This document shows positions 8,759 through 16,842 of a DNA stretch of 64,000 nucleotides, in pieces. The notes below the pieces were generated by a model. That model searched no databases. It saw nothing but the letters and a program-made list of their open reading frames with translations, and was not told the origin of the DNA. Origin of the DNA: Ignavibacteriota bacterium (GTDB lineage Bacteria; Bacteroidota; Ignavibacteria; UBA10030; SZUA-254); NCBI GenBank assembly GCA_016212665.1, contig JACREZ010000025.1:62001-126000 (forward strand), in the 5' to 3' direction. Numbering within the stretch: the stretch's first letter is position 1; each line of letters opens with the position of its first letter. A program made the translations under genes and the position numbers.

Positions 8759-9667
8759 TTACTGTACACTTTTTGAAAACAACGCCTTAAAAACATTACC
8801 TGCCACTTGCGGATTCTCTTTGAATCGTCGAATCGAATACTGATACCATTGTCTTCCGAACGGAACATAGACACGAAGGCGATGACCGTCCTTCAAAATT
8901 TTCGCCCGAAGTTCCGGGCGCACGCCAAGCAACATTTGAAACTCGTATTCGTGCCTTTGTAATTTCATCTTTTCAATTACCTTGTATGATCCGGCTACAA
9001 GGTCACTATCGTGTGTTGCAATGCCAACGTAGGCTTTTTCTCTCAGCATCACTTCAATGACACGCATGAAGTTTTTGTTAATTTCATCTTTTTGTTTGAA
9101 TGCAATTTCAGCTGGCTCTACATAAATGCCTTTGCACAGGCGAAAGTTCCTTAATCCTTCCTGCATCAGCGAGACGACATCTGTTTCTGTTCGTTTCAAA
9201 TACGCTTGAAGAACAATGCCCGAATTATCAAACTGCTTTCGGATTTCTTTGTACACCCAAATCGTGTCATCGGTGCAGGAAGAATCTTCCATATCAATCC
9301 GAACGAAATTGTTCCGTTCTTTCGCCGTTTGAACAATTCGTCGAACATTATCCAAGCAAAATACTTTATCAAGTTGCAATCCTAACTGAGTTAACTTGAT
9401 GGAAACATTCGAATCAAGTTGTTCCTTCTCAATTGTTTTGATAACCTCGATAATCATCTCGGTCGCGGATGTTGCTTCTTCCCGCATTGTGATGCTTTCA
9501 CCAAGCACATCGAGCGTCGCTATCATCCCTTGGCTGTTCAACTGTTTGACAACGCGAACAGCATCGGAGATTTCTTCACCGGCAATGTAACGACCTGCAA
9601 ACTTTCTAACAATGGATTTCGGAACTAAGGGAACTGCTTTGACAACTAACTTATTCAGAAAATTCAT
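8759..9667 (-). CDS. Proline dehydrogenase (PRODH)
   Basis: 302 residues, the length of a monofunctional bacterial PRODH, an FAD enzyme that oxidises proline to pyrroline-5-carboxylate. The alpha/beta barrel motifs are visible: 'ATLDVLGE', 'VSIKLTQLG', 'VRIDMEDS', 'AYLKRTE', 'CKGIYVEP', 'ATHDSDLV', 'YEFQMLLGVRPE' and 'RVYVPFG.QWY.Y..RR'. The last two carry the FAD and proline-binding Arg residues. It is preceded by 243 bp of non-coding DNA and probably has its own promoter. Electrons would go to the quinone pool. No P5C dehydrogenase is in the window. Confidence 0.92.
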   Translation of the reverse strand: MNFLNKLVVKAVPLVPKSIVRKFAGRYIAGEEISDAVRVVKQLNSQGMIATLDVLGESITMREEATSATEMIIEVIKTIEKEQLDSNVSIKLTQLGLQLDKVFCLDNVRRIVQTAKERNNFVRIDMEDSSCTDDTIWVYKEIRKQFDNSGIVLQAYLKRTETDVVSLMQEGLRNFRLCKGIYVEPAEIAFKQKDEINKNFMRVIEVMLREKAYVGIATHDSDLVAGSYKVIEKMKLQRHEYEFQMLLGVRPELRAKILKDGHRLRVYVPFGRQWYQYSIRRFKENPQVAGNVFKALFSKSVQ

Positions 9668-9910
9668 AGGAGACTTCTCAGATTATCGAACGAAGATTTT
9701 CGGTTGAGCGGTTGCTGCTATAAACTTACGTGAACATGTTGTACGATGAAACGAATCAGAAAATAATTTATGTTGATGAACACGATGAACTGTTCGTGAA
9801 ACAGTCGTGTCAAATTTGGAATACAGAAGATGAATACTCATCAGACCTTTGTCGAATTCAGAATAAAAGCGGAAAAATATAGACAAAGTTCGATGGAAAA
9901 GCAAGGAATT

Positions 9911-10453
9911 TCAGCCCCAAATCGCGTTTACAAGCCACACCGACATGAGAATTGCAACTACATCCGCTATGATTCCTGCCGGAACTGCTTGCCGGGTTTT
10001 CGTTACACCGACCGCACCGAAATACACCGCCAATACATAGAACGTCGTCTCCCCGCTTCCCATCATAACAGAAACCATTCTTCCAATAAGCGAATCTGCA
10101 CCGTGTGCTTTGAATGTTTCAGACATTACGCCAAGCGCTCCGCTACCGGAGAGCGGACGCACCAACGCCATCGGTAATGTCTCGGATGGCATCCCAATGA
10201 AGTTTGTTATCGGTGAGAGAATCATAAATAAAAAATCCATCGCGCCGCTTGCACGGAATATACCAATCGCTACAAGCATTGCAACAAGGTACGGAATGAT
10301 TCTGACTGCAACATCAAATCCCTCCTTCGCACCTTCTACAAATGCAGTGTAGATTTTTACTTTCTTGATTGCGCCATATACAACTATAAACAACACCAAG
10401 CCGGGGATTGCAATGACTGAAATCGTTTGAATGATTGATACAAAGGTTTCCAT
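9911..10453 (-). CDS. spmB: Nucleoside-recognition/SpmB-like membrane protein
   Basis: 180 residues with 4-5 membrane segments, matching spore maturation protein B and the Gate (nucleoside recognition) domain: 'RIIPYLVAMLVAIGIFRASGAMD', only partly quoted here, 'MALVRPLSGSGALG' and 'SGETTFYVLAVYFGAVG'. SpmA/SpmB pairs occur in many non-sporulating bacteria, where they are thought to act in transport of an unknown solute. The partner spmA lies upstream on the same strand, but the two are separated by a four-helix-bundle gene and its inverted repeats, which looks like an interruption of an ancestral spmA-spmB operon. Confidence 0.88.
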   Translation of the reverse strand: METFVSIIQTISVIAIPGLVLFIVVYGAIKKVKIYTAFVEGAKEGFDVAVRIIPYLVAMLVAIGIFRASGAMDFLFMILSPITNFIGMPSETLPMALVRPLSGSGALGVMSETFKAHGADSLIGRMVSVMMGSGETTFYVLAVYFGAVGVTKTRQAVPAGIIADVVAILMSVWLVNAIWG

Positions 10454-10472
10454 AAAAAGTTCCTTAGCTTTG

Positions 10473-10912
10473 AGCGGTGAGCACTGAGCAGTGATTCATA
10501 GTGATTTAGAAAACCCCATAATCATCCGACTTACTTCTTCAAGATTGTTGAGAAAGTCAAGTCGTTGTTGGTCTGTGATGTAATTACGGCGATGACAGAT
10601 GATAATAATATTCGCGGTTTCGGAAACTGAACGATGAGAAAAATTCAAAAACTGCCTGAATTCGTGTTTTGATGTACTGCCTGAACCTTCTGCAATATTA
10701 TTCGTAATTGACATCGCCGCTGAACGAAGTTGTTCAGCCCACCTGTACTTCCTCTTTTCATCTAATATTTCTGACAAATCAAAAAGATCTTCTGTAACAA
10801 CAGATGCCTTCTTCCAAACTTCAAGTTTTTCAAATCTAAACATAGGGCTTTCCTGAATAAATCGGAGAATATTTACCTACAAACCACTGCTCACTGCTCA
10901 TCGCTCACCGCT
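10473..10912. repeat. 22-bp inverted repeats flanking the second four-helix-bundle gene
   Basis: Left arm 10473-10494 (starts AGCGGTGAGC) and right arm 10891-10912 (ends GCTCACCGCT) are reverse complements at 20 of 22 positions. They bracket the ORF 10496-10843 with 1 bp and 47 bp spacing. The sequence is unrelated to the arms around the first four-helix-bundle gene. The right arm lies inside the 3' end of spmA and encodes its last residues (EAVSDEQ and the stop codon). Confidence 0.75.
10496..10843 (-). CDS. Four-helix-bundle protein (S23/IVP family), second copy
   Basis: 115 residues: 'FRFEKLEVWKKASVVTEDLFDL', then 'AMSITNNIAEGSGSTSKHEFRQFLNFSHRS' (partly quoted) and a C-terminal helix 'LEEVSRMIMGFSKSL'. 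These are the family hallmarks (LEVWKKA; NIAEG-G; EFxxFLxxAxxS). It is clearly diverged from the copy at 8314-8706, so this is not a recent tandem duplication. The gene sits between spmA and spmB, enclosed by 22-bp inverted repeats, with no rRNA nearby. Function is unknown; the context suggests insertion as a cassette. Confidence 0.9.
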   Translation of the reverse strand: MFRFEKLEVWKKASVVTEDLFDLSEILDEKRKYRWAEQLRSAAMSITNNIAEGSGSTSKHEFRQFLNFSHRSVSETANIIIICHRRNYITDQQRLDFLNNLEEVSRMIMGFSKSL

Positions 10913-11877
10913 TCATCTAATTGTTTCTTAAATATTCGGAATCTTGAAAGAATTTTTACAACGATTATTCCTACGGTTGTGTTTACCGTGGTAGCAATGA
11001 TAACAGGACCCAATATCTCCGTCGGATTCGAAGAACCTGACGCCGCACGAATTGCAATAACCGTTGCGGGAATGAGTTGTACACTACTCGTATTAATCAC
11101 AAGAAACGTACACATTGCATCTGTTGCAGTTCCGATTTTTTTGTTGAGTTTGTTTAACTCTTCCATTGCTTTCAATCCGAATGGAGTTGCGGCGTTTGCA
11201 AGTCCGAGCATGTTCGATGAGATATTCATTATCATCGCTCCCATTGCAGGATGGTCGGCGGGAACATCAGGAAAGAGTCGAGTGGTGACAGGTTTCAAGA
11301 GTGTGGCAAGTTTGCTGACGAGTCCCGATTGGTCTGCTATTTTCATAATGCCAAGCCACAACGCCATGATACCGATTAAACCAAGCGCAAGTTCAACTGC
11401 CGTCTTTGCATATTTGATGATTCCGTCGTTTGTTACCTGACTTACTCTGACAAATTTTACCGGGTCAAACATAACAACTGCGGTTTGATTTGTTCCATCA
11501 ATTCGTACTTTAGCAAGAAGATACTCCGTGTTCCGTTGCGCTTTGAAAATATCTTTCCAAAGTACAGGAGTATGTTCATCCGGGAAAATGTGGAGCGCAC
11601 CCTGTTCGCCCGAACTTGTCAACAGTTCCGCTTTCTGTGCGATTCGTTCACTCGCCAAAGAAACACCATACGCTGATTGATAATCACGCGCATCGAGTAA
11701 AATGGTACAGTCATACTTTTTATTCGGCTCGATGATAGTTACATCATTCGGCAATTGAAGAGTTACTTCCAATTCCTCTCCATTCTGATATTTGTTCGAT
11801 GACATCTCGCCGATGTCCGTTCCAACTGCGACAAGTATCCCGATAACAATCAACGAGAGCCAAATGTAATTCATCAT
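10891..11877 (-). CDS. spmA: Nucleoside-recognition/SpmA-like membrane protein
   Basis: About 328 residues from the ATG at 11877, chosen because GGAAGA lies ~8 bp upstream and the protein then begins with a membrane segment (MMNYIWLSLIVIGILVAVGT); the longer frame from a TTG at 11940 adds 21 residues without a ribosome site. An inserted periplasmic region (~40-170) is followed by the Gate domain: 'ALGLIGIMALWLGIMKIADQSG', 'MNISSNMLGLANAATPFGLKAM', 'FLVINTSSVQLIPATVIAIR' (all partly quoted). The C-terminal seven residues are encoded by an inverted repeat. It is the partner of spmB downstream. Confidence 0.88.
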   Translation of the reverse strand: MMNYIWLSLIVIGILVAVGTDIGEMSSNKYQNGEELEVTLQLPNDVTIIEPNKKYDCTILLDARDYQSAYGVSLASERIAQKAELLTSSGEQGALHIFPDEHTPVLWKDIFKAQRNTEYLLAKVRIDGTNQTAVVMFDPVKFVRVSQVTNDGIIKYAKTAVELALGLIGIMALWLGIMKIADQSGLVSKLATLLKPVTTRLFPDVPADHPAMGAMIMNISSNMLGLANAATPFGLKAMEELNKLNKKIGTATDAMCTFLVINTSSVQLIPATVIAIRAASGSSNPTEILGPVIIATTVNTTVGIIVVKILSRFRIFKKQLDEAVSDEQ

Positions 11878-11991
11878 AAATGAAATCTTCCAATGTGAAA
11901 TAAAACGTGTGAATATAGGAGATTCTTGCTGAGGAATCAACCATTTTAGGATATGGATTTCAAAAATAGTATTTTTGTCCGCTTAATTTTC

Positions 11992-12012
11992 GGCAGGTTA
12001 CCTGCCTTTTTT
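11992..12012 (+). terminator. Terminator-like hairpin upstream of the FKBP gene
   Basis: GGCAGGTTACCTGCC (11992-12006) is followed directly by TTTTTT (12007-12012). It lies in the leader between the divergent spmA and FKBP genes, 22 bp before the FKBP ATG at 12034. It would stop plus-strand transcription before the gene unless the promoter is downstream or the hairpin is an attenuator. It also argues that the long frame starting at 11953 is not the real protein start. Confidence 0.55.
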
Positions 12013-12033
12013 ACAATCAACAAGGACAATAGA

Positions 12034-12723
12034 ATGAAAATCCTCTGGCTGGCATGTGCAAGTCTTATTCTTATGGCATGTCAAGGCAATACACAACAAC
12101 AAGTAGAAATCAAATCAAACAAAGACAGCGTCAGTTACAGTCTCGGAATGGACATCGGGCGCAACATCAAAGCACAAGCGCTTGATGTGGATACCAAAAT
12201 TATCGCACAAGGGTTGATGGATTTTTTTGATAGCACGAAACTTCTCCTCAAAGATGAACAGGCACAGGCGTGTCTGACCGCATGGCGAATGGATCTGATG
12301 AAAAAACAACAAGCAGAAGCCGCCGCAAAAGGAGAAGCGAATAAAAAGAAGGGCGTCGAGTTTTTAGAGGAAAACAAAAAGAAAGAAGGAGTCGTTACGA
12401 CTGCGAGCGGACTACAGTACAAGGTTATTAAAGAAGGAAGCGGTGCAAAACCGACTGCCGATAAAACTGTCACTGTTCATTACACGGGAACGTTGATTGA
12501 CGGAACAAAATTTGATAGTTCAGTTGACCGCGGTGAACCTGCAACATTTCCGCTCAACGGTGTTATCCCCGGATGGACTGAAGGATTGCAATACATGACT
12601 GTTGGTTCAAAATACATGTTGTACATTCCTGCCGAATTGGGTTACGGTGAACGTGGCGCAGGACAGTCAGTTCCACCAAATGCAACGTTGATTTTTGAAG
12701 TTGAACTTCTCGAAATAAAATAA
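12034..12723 (+). CDS. FKBP-type peptidyl-prolyl isomerase, lipoprotein
   Basis: 229 residues from the ATG at 12034 (AAGGA at ~12022). A lipoprotein signal (WLACASLILMAC) gives a lipid-anchored Cys. Next comes the FKBP N-terminal dimerisation domain (SYSLGMDIGRNIK ... with a Lys-rich helix ~100-125), then the FKBP catalytic domain: 'VTVHYTGTLIDGTKFDSS', 'GVIPGWTEGLQYMTVGSKY', 'IPAELGYGERGAG', 'LIFEVELLEI'. This is the FkpA/Mip arrangement, a periplasmic or outer-membrane folding helper. The stop is followed by a strong hairpin at 12863. Confidence 0.95.
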   Translation: MKILWLACASLILMACQGNTQQQVEIKSNKDSVSYSLGMDIGRNIKAQALDVDTKIIAQGLMDFFDSTKLLLKDEQAQACLTAWRMDLMKKQQAEAAAKGEANKKKGVEFLEENKKKEGVVTTASGLQYKVIKEGSGAKPTADKTVTVHYTGTLIDGTKFDSSVDRGEPATFPLNGVIPGWTEGLQYMTVGSKYMLYIPAELGYGERGAGQSVPPNATLIFEVELLEIK

Positions 12724-12862
12724 CCGTCAGAAAAAATCCGAATCTCGAAATCATAAAAACGAAACAAATCCAAAACTCTAAACCTCAAACTGAATTCGGT
12801 AACGGTTTAGATTTTCGGAATTAGTAATTGTTTAGGATTTCTTTTTTCGAGTGTAGAATTTC

Positions 12863-12919
12863 AGTAAAGTCCGGTTCCAAATGTTAAGTCATGCCTTTGG
12901 TACCGGACTTTACTTTTTT
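12863..12919 (+). terminator. Intrinsic terminator, 16-bp stem
   Basis: Arms 12863-12878 and 12899-12914 pair over 16 bp with one mismatch (core AGTAAAGTCCGG), followed by TTTTT. It follows the FKBP gene by ~140 bp and overlaps the stop codon of the convergent small Cys-rich gene, so it can serve both directions structurally; only the plus strand has the T tract. Confidence 0.75.
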
Positions 12920-13110
12920 ACCAAACATTTCGCGTGTTTGTTATTGTACTTTTTCTCTAATGTACAATACACCGCTTGTTCTCTCCGACACGCTCCAACC
13001 GAATCTTTCTCAGCAAACTCTGCATGCCGACATGTAAAATCACAAAACATTGGCAGCGTTACTTCTGCTTTCTTTTTGTTTGATTGTTTACGCGTCAACT
13101 TCGTTCCCAA
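12910..13110 (-). CDS. Small Cys-rich protein, probable metal-binding
   Basis: 66 residues from a TTG at 13110, or 46 residues from the ATG at 13050; the start is uncertain. The conserved-looking part is 'MFCDFTCRHAEF ... GACRREQAVYCTLEKKY ... KHAKC', with five Cys and two His arranged as C-x3-C-x-H-...-C-x7-C-...-H-x2-C, which fits a zinc or Fe-S site. It lies immediately after the amino-acid dehydrogenase gene and, with the TTG start, overlaps its last 16 bp, suggesting coupled translation. I do not recognise a named family. The Cys/His pattern is better than chance would give for a shadow frame. Confidence 0.6.
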   Translation of the reverse strand: MGTKLTRKQSNKKKAEVTLPMFCDFTCRHAEFAEKDSVGACRREQAVYCTLEKKYNNKHAKCLVKK

Positions 13111-14414
13111 CCGTTTGCTACAAGCGAATCAATAATTTCCTGACCACGGTGACCAAAAATCGGATGAGGAACGAACGATAATTCATCTGCCATTTTTAAG
13201 GCAACGCTTGATGGAGGAACGTTCATTGCCTTCGATTCCCTCAACACCTTCAATGCAACTTGATGAATTGAAAACTCCCAATCTTTATTAAGGTGCTGTT
13301 CGATTGCCGGGTCGTTGTTGACGTAACCGTACTGCTCATTTGCGCATGTTACGATTCCCATTCTGTTCGTGAGAAAATCAGGCACATACACTATCCCGCG
13401 TTGAAATAACGCAGCATCATCACGCACATGGTCTTCGAGTTGATTGTTCGCCGCGCCGCACACCATTTTTGCTTTGATGAGCGGAATGGATTTCAGATTC
13501 AACACAGCGCCAGTTGCACACGGAGAAAGTATATCACACTCGGTTGCAAAGAAATTATGGTCGCAGAGTGGAACAACCTTCGCCACGAAATTCTTCCCGG
13601 CTAATTCTTGTGTCAATTGCCCGGCTAATCTTTGATTGATATCGCATGCGATAACTTTTTCGACTTTCTTTTCAAACAAAAATTTGATAAGCGGTGCGCC
13701 AACATTTCCCATCCCTTGAACGGCAACGATTTTTCCTTCCAATCCTTTTTCACCGAGAAATTCTAATGCGGCTTCCATTCCACAAACAACGCCACGCGCA
13801 GTCGGCACAGAAGGATTCCCGCTTCCGCCAAGCGACGGCGGAATGCACGTTGTAAAACGTGTCTTGGAAAAAACATTAGCCATGTCTGCAACATGTGTTC
13901 CGACATCTTCCGCCGTTACGTAACAACCTTGAAGCGAGGTCATCATCTCACCAAATTCCTGATACAACGCACTGCGCGCATTTTCATCGAACTTCTCAAC
14001 ATTCGGGTTGTGCGCCATGACTCCTTTTCCACCGCCCCACCAAAGTCCGGCGAGAGCATTTTTATGTGTCATACCTTTTGCAAGCCGGAGACCATCCCGT
14101 AGATATTCTTCCATCGTATGATAACTCCAATACCGCACTCCGCCCGCCGCTTGCCCGCGCCATGTTCGATGAACAAACGCGCCTTGAAGTGTATCATGTT
14201 TGTCGCTGACTTGAAGAAAAATTCCCTCGTGCGTGTTAAAATCCCGTGTATCTGATTGAAAGAACTCTGCAATGTGCTTCAATGCCAGATGTGAGGATTT
14301 AACTGTTTTTGTTTTTGAATCAAACACAAAATAACATCGCCGGATATTCTGCTGTTTCAGGAAAAGAACAAACTCTTGTGGAGTGATTGATAGAAGATTC
14401 GAAGAGGTACTCAT
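13095..14414 (-). CDS. Leu/Glu/Phe/Val-type amino-acid dehydrogenase
   Basis: 439 residues. Motifs: substrate-binding 'VRYWSYHTMEE', catalytic 'GLWWGGGKGV' with the active-site Lys, 'YVTAEDVGTHVADMA', and the Rossmann dinucleotide site 'VAVQGMGNVGAPLIKFLFE'. 'CDILSPCATGAVLN' and 'CGAANNQLE' are typical of the leucine/phenylalanine dehydrogenase branch. The enzyme would reversibly deaminate a branched-chain or aromatic amino acid with NAD(P). It is longer than classical LeuDH (~365 aa) because of an N-terminal extension of ~60 residues. The substrate cannot be fixed from sequence alone. A branched-chain-type E1 gene at 17577 would be a compatible next step in catabolism. Confidence 0.9.
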   Translation of the reverse strand: MSTSSNLLSITPQEFVLFLKQQNIRRCYFVFDSKTKTVKSSHLALKHIAEFFQSDTRDFNTHEGIFLQVSDKHDTLQGAFVHRTWRGQAAGGVRYWSYHTMEEYLRDGLRLAKGMTHKNALAGLWWGGGKGVMAHNPNVEKFDENARSALYQEFGEMMTSLQGCYVTAEDVGTHVADMANVFSKTRFTTCIPPSLGGSGNPSVPTARGVVCGMEAALEFLGEKGLEGKIVAVQGMGNVGAPLIKFLFEKKVEKVIACDINQRLAGQLTQELAGKNFVAKVVPLCDHNFFATECDILSPCATGAVLNLKSIPLIKAKMVCGAANNQLEDHVRDDAALFQRGIVYVPDFLTNRMGIVTCANEQYGYVNNDPAIEQHLNKDWEFSIHQVALKVLRESKAMNVPPSSVALKMADELSFVPHPIFGHRGQEIIDSLVANGWERS

Positions 14415-14582
14415 ATTCGTTTTCCATAGTTGAGATTAATTGAGGCGGACAAAAATACCTATCATATAGACGAAAAACAAAAGAAGGATTTTCTGTTTAC
14501 AGTCTTTTTCATTCCTACCACCTATCACCAATCACCTAAATCATCCAAATGACAAATGACTATTGACGAATAACCAATAGAC

Positions 14583-14611
14583 TTGCTTAAATAAATGATT
14601 CCTCGTATAAT
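14583..14611 (+). promoter_or_regulatory. Sigma-70-type promoter
   Basis: TTGCTT (14583-14588), 17-bp spacer, TATAAT (14606-14611), ending 48 bp upstream of the ATG at 14660. The -10 box is a perfect consensus and the spacer is optimal. The rest of the 245-bp divergent region holds short-word repeats (caccaatcacc, caaatgac) at about 14520-14580. Confidence 0.6.
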
Positions 14612-14659
14612 CACCATCATTTTTCATGTTCTTACAAATTACATTTAAGGAAAATATTT

Positions 14660-15844
14660 ATGAGTTCGGTTCGAGTTTTAGTCGGTACAAAAAAAGGCGC
14701 GTTCATTCTTACATCGGATGGAAAGCGCGAGAAATGGGAAGTCAACGGTCCGCATTTCGGCGGCTGGGAAATTTATCACATGAAAGGTTCGTTGGTTGAC
14801 CCAAACCGGATTTATGTTTCGCAAACAAGCGGGTGGTTCGGTCAACTCATTCAACGCTCGGATGATGGCGGTAAAACATTTTATCCTACGGGAACGAAAC
14901 TCGAAGACCTCATGGGACCCGACGGAATGCCGAAAGGGACCGGCAATATGTTTGTGTATGATACTTCACCCGAAACAGGAAAGCCGTTGACAACACATCA
15001 ATTTTATGACGGCACTCAGCATCCTTGGGAATTCAAACGTGTTTGGCATCTCGAACCATCCCTCACCGATGCAGAAACAGTCTTCGCCGGTGTTGAAGAT
15101 GCGGCGATGTTCAAAACAACCGACGGCGGAACAACGTGGCACGAACTTTCCGGAATGCGCGGACATGGAACCGGACCGAATTGGGCTCCGGGCGCGGGCG
15201 GCTTGGGACTTCATACAATTTTATTAGACCACACAAATCACGAGCGAATGTATGTCGCTATTTCAGCGGCTGGCGCATTCCGTACCGATGACGGCGGCAA
15301 AACATGGAAGCCAATCACGAAAGGATTATCTTCGAACTACATGCCTGACCCGACAGCAGAAATCGGACATTGTGTTCATCGCATCGCGATGCACAAAGCG
15401 AAACCGAATACATTGTATATGCAGAAACATTGGGATGTCTTGCGCACAGACGATGCCGGAGAAAACTGGCATGAAGTAAGCGGAAACCTGCCGACAGATT
15501 TTGGTTTTGTGATTGATGTTCATGCACACGAACCGGAAACGATTTATGTCGTCCCGATTAAAAGCGATTCGGAACATTATCCGCCGGAAGGAAAATTGAG
15601 AGTCTATCGAAGTAAAACCGGTGGCAACGATTGGGAACCGTTGACGAATGGCTTACCACAAAGCGATTGTTACGTGAACATTTTGCGCGATGCGATGTGT
15701 GTTGATTCGCTTGATTCATGCGGCGTCTATTTCGGAACAACAGGCGGACAAGTCTATTGCTCGCCCGATGGCGGAGATAATTGGAAACCAATTGTCCGCG
15801 ATTTACCCGCTGTCCTTTCAGTTGAAGTCCAGACGTTGCCATGA
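14660..15844 (+). CDS. Sialidase-like/VPS10-type beta-propeller protein
   Basis: 394 residues, start supported by AAGGAAA ~8 bp upstream. No signal peptide, so probably cytosolic. It contains repeated Asp-box-like motifs: 'RSDDGGKTF', '[12 protein letters not shown]', '[12 protein letters not shown]', '[12 protein letters not shown]', '[12 protein letters not shown]', '[12 protein letters not shown]', spaced as blades of a six-bladed propeller. Such proteins are often annotated as exo-alpha-sialidase or glycosyl hydrolase, but the catalytic sialidase Arg triad is not evident. Its stop overlaps the start of the downstream ubiquitin-like gene (ATGA), so the two are translationally coupled and probably act together. 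Confidence 0.85.
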   Translation: MSSVRVLVGTKKGAFILTSDGKREKWEVNGPHFGGWEIYHMKGSLVDPNRIYVSQTSGWFGQLIQRSDDGGKTFYPTGTKLEDLMGPDGMPKGTGNMFVYDTSPETGKPLTTHQFYDGTQHPWEFKRVWHLEPSLTDAETVFAGVEDAAMFKTTDGGTTWHELSGMRGHGTGPNWAPGAGGLGLHTILLDHTNHERMYVAISAAGAFRTDDGGKTWKPITKGLSSNYMPDPTAEIGHCVHRIAMHKAKPNTLYMQKHWDVLRTDDAGENWHEVSGNLPTDFGFVIDVHAHEPETIYVVPIKSDSEHYPPEGKLRVYRSKTGGNDWEPLTNGLPQSDCYVNILRDAMCVDSLDSCGVYFGTTGGQVYCSPDGGDNWKPIVRDLPAVLSVEVQTLP

Positions 15845-16137
15845 TTCGTGTTGTAATACCGGCTCATCTTCGGACATTGGCAAAAGTTAATTCGGAAGTG
15901 ATACTTGAACTTAACGGTCAGGTGACACAACGCTCAATCCTCGATGCGCTTGAAACAAAATATCCTGTGTTGCGAGGAACTATCCGTGACCACGTTACAT
16001 TGCAACGACGACCGTTCATCCGGTTCTTCGCATGCAAAGAAGATTTCTCCCTCGAATCGCCCGACCTCCCGCTCCCTGATGCAATTGCTTCAGGAAAAGA
16101 ACCATTTATGATTATTGGGGCGATTGCGGGGGGATGA
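15841..16137 (+). CDS. MoaD/ThiS-like sulfur-carrier-fold protein
   Basis: 98 residues with the beta-grasp pattern: '[22 protein letters not shown]' (partly quoted), '[20 protein letters not shown]', and the C-terminus '[10 protein letters not shown]'. The terminal Gly-Gly is the hallmark of sulfur carriers that are adenylated and thiocarboxylated by an E1-like enzyme. No MoeB/ThiF homolog is present in the window, and no molybdopterin or thiamine gene is adjacent. Its 4-bp overlap with the propeller gene upstream is the only functional clue. Confidence 0.85.
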   Translation: MIRVVIPAHLRTLAKVNSEVILELNGQVTQRSILDALETKYPVLRGTIRDHVTLQRRPFIRFFACKEDFSLESPDLPLPDAIASGKEPFMIIGAIAGG

Positions 16138-16142
16138 AATTT

Positions 16143-16221
16143 ATGTGCGACTCACTCTCATAAAAAGAATAAATTGCATTACCAATATTTATGGAATTTA
16201 TGAAATAAGTGAGTCGCACAT
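16143..16221. repeat. 79-bp element with 14-bp terminal inverted repeats
   Basis: ATGTGCGACTCACT at 16143-16156 is exactly repeated inverted at 16208-16221. Internal CATAAA/TTTATG and TAAAT/ATTTA pairs continue the palindromy, so the whole element could fold into one long hairpin. It occupies the gap between the ubiquitin-like gene and the toxin-antitoxin pair and is AT-rich inside. Size and ends are those of a small MITE-like element or an operator/terminator. Confidence 0.65.
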
Positions 16222-16299
16222 TCACATAAAAATTTGTTCAACAGAAAAAACATTGTACATTCAATCAACTCAATTTTATTGTAAGAAAAAACGAAGTCA

Positions 16300-16482
16300 A
16301 TGCTAACCAAAACTCAACTTCAAACGACCATAGAAAAACTTCCCGAGCAATTTACAGTTGACCAACTGATTGATTATCTCGTTTTCACTGAAAAGGTAGA
16401 AAGGGGTTTGCAACAATCAGAAGCGGGATTAGTTAACTCAAAAGAAGAAGCGGTTCAGAAGCTTCGTAAATGGTTACTGTAA
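16300..16482 (+). CDS. Antitoxin of ParE-type toxin-antitoxin pair
   Basis: 60 residues: 'LTKTQLQTTIEKLPEQFTVD ... FTEKVERGLQQSEAG' and a C-terminal helical 'EEAVQKLRKWLL'. Length, acidic/helical composition and the position directly before a ParE/RelE-family toxin indicate the antitoxin; the family resembles short addiction-module antitoxins of the Bacteroidota. It overlaps the toxin start by 13 bp. It probably neutralises the toxin through its C-terminal helix and may autoregulate the operon, although no clear DNA-binding domain is visible. Confidence 0.8.
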   Translation: MLTKTQLQTTIEKLPEQFTVDQLIDYLVFTEKVERGLQQSEAGLVNSKEEAVQKLRKWLL

Positions 16483-16781
16483 AATGGACTAACTTAGCTC
16501 TCGACGATATGGATTCTATTGCTGAATATATTTCGAACGATTCGTATCGTTATGCTAAGTTAATGATTGCAAGACTATTTACCGCGGCAGATATTTTGGA
16601 AACATTTCCAAAAGCGGGAAGAACTGTTCCCGAATTTGCCAACGAATTGATTAGAGAAATTATCGAGGGAAAATATAGAATAGTCTATCGCATCGTCAAT
16701 GAAAAACGTATTGACATTCTTACAGTACATCACAGTTCATGTCTTTTAGAAAATTCACCGTTGTATAACGATCTCATTTAA
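16470..16781 (+). CDS. ParE/RelE-family toxin
   Basis: 103 residues with the ParE pattern: 'VKWTNLALDDMDSIAEYISND' (partly quoted), 'ILETFPKAGRTVPEF', 'LIREIIEGKYRIVYRIVNEKRIDILTVHHS' (partly quoted). The 'GRxVPE ... REii-gkYRIvYRI ... I--V-H' signature is typical of ParE gyrase-inhibitor toxins, while RelE members cut mRNA; sequence alone leans to ParE. The gene appears intact and the pair is complete, unlike the broken toxin at 27964. Confidence 0.88.
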   Translation: MVTVKWTNLALDDMDSIAEYISNDSYRYAKLMIARLFTAADILETFPKAGRTVPEFANELIREIIEGKYRIVYRIVNEKRIDILTVHHSSCLLENSPLYNDLI

Positions 16782-16842
16782 TGAATCGGACAATACGGCA
16801 TCCTTCTCTGTCTTGTTTGTTACAATTATCAAAGGAACTCCT

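Noticed and set aside
9683-9904. 73-residue minus-strand frame between proline dehydrogenase and spmB
   Set aside because: Composition is unlike a protein, no ribosome site and no recognisable motif; the region is treated as the promoter gap.
11953-12033. Extended N-terminus of the FKBP lipoprotein
   Set aside because: It spans a terminator-like hairpin and would hide the lipoprotein signal; the ATG at 12034 has a good ribosome site.
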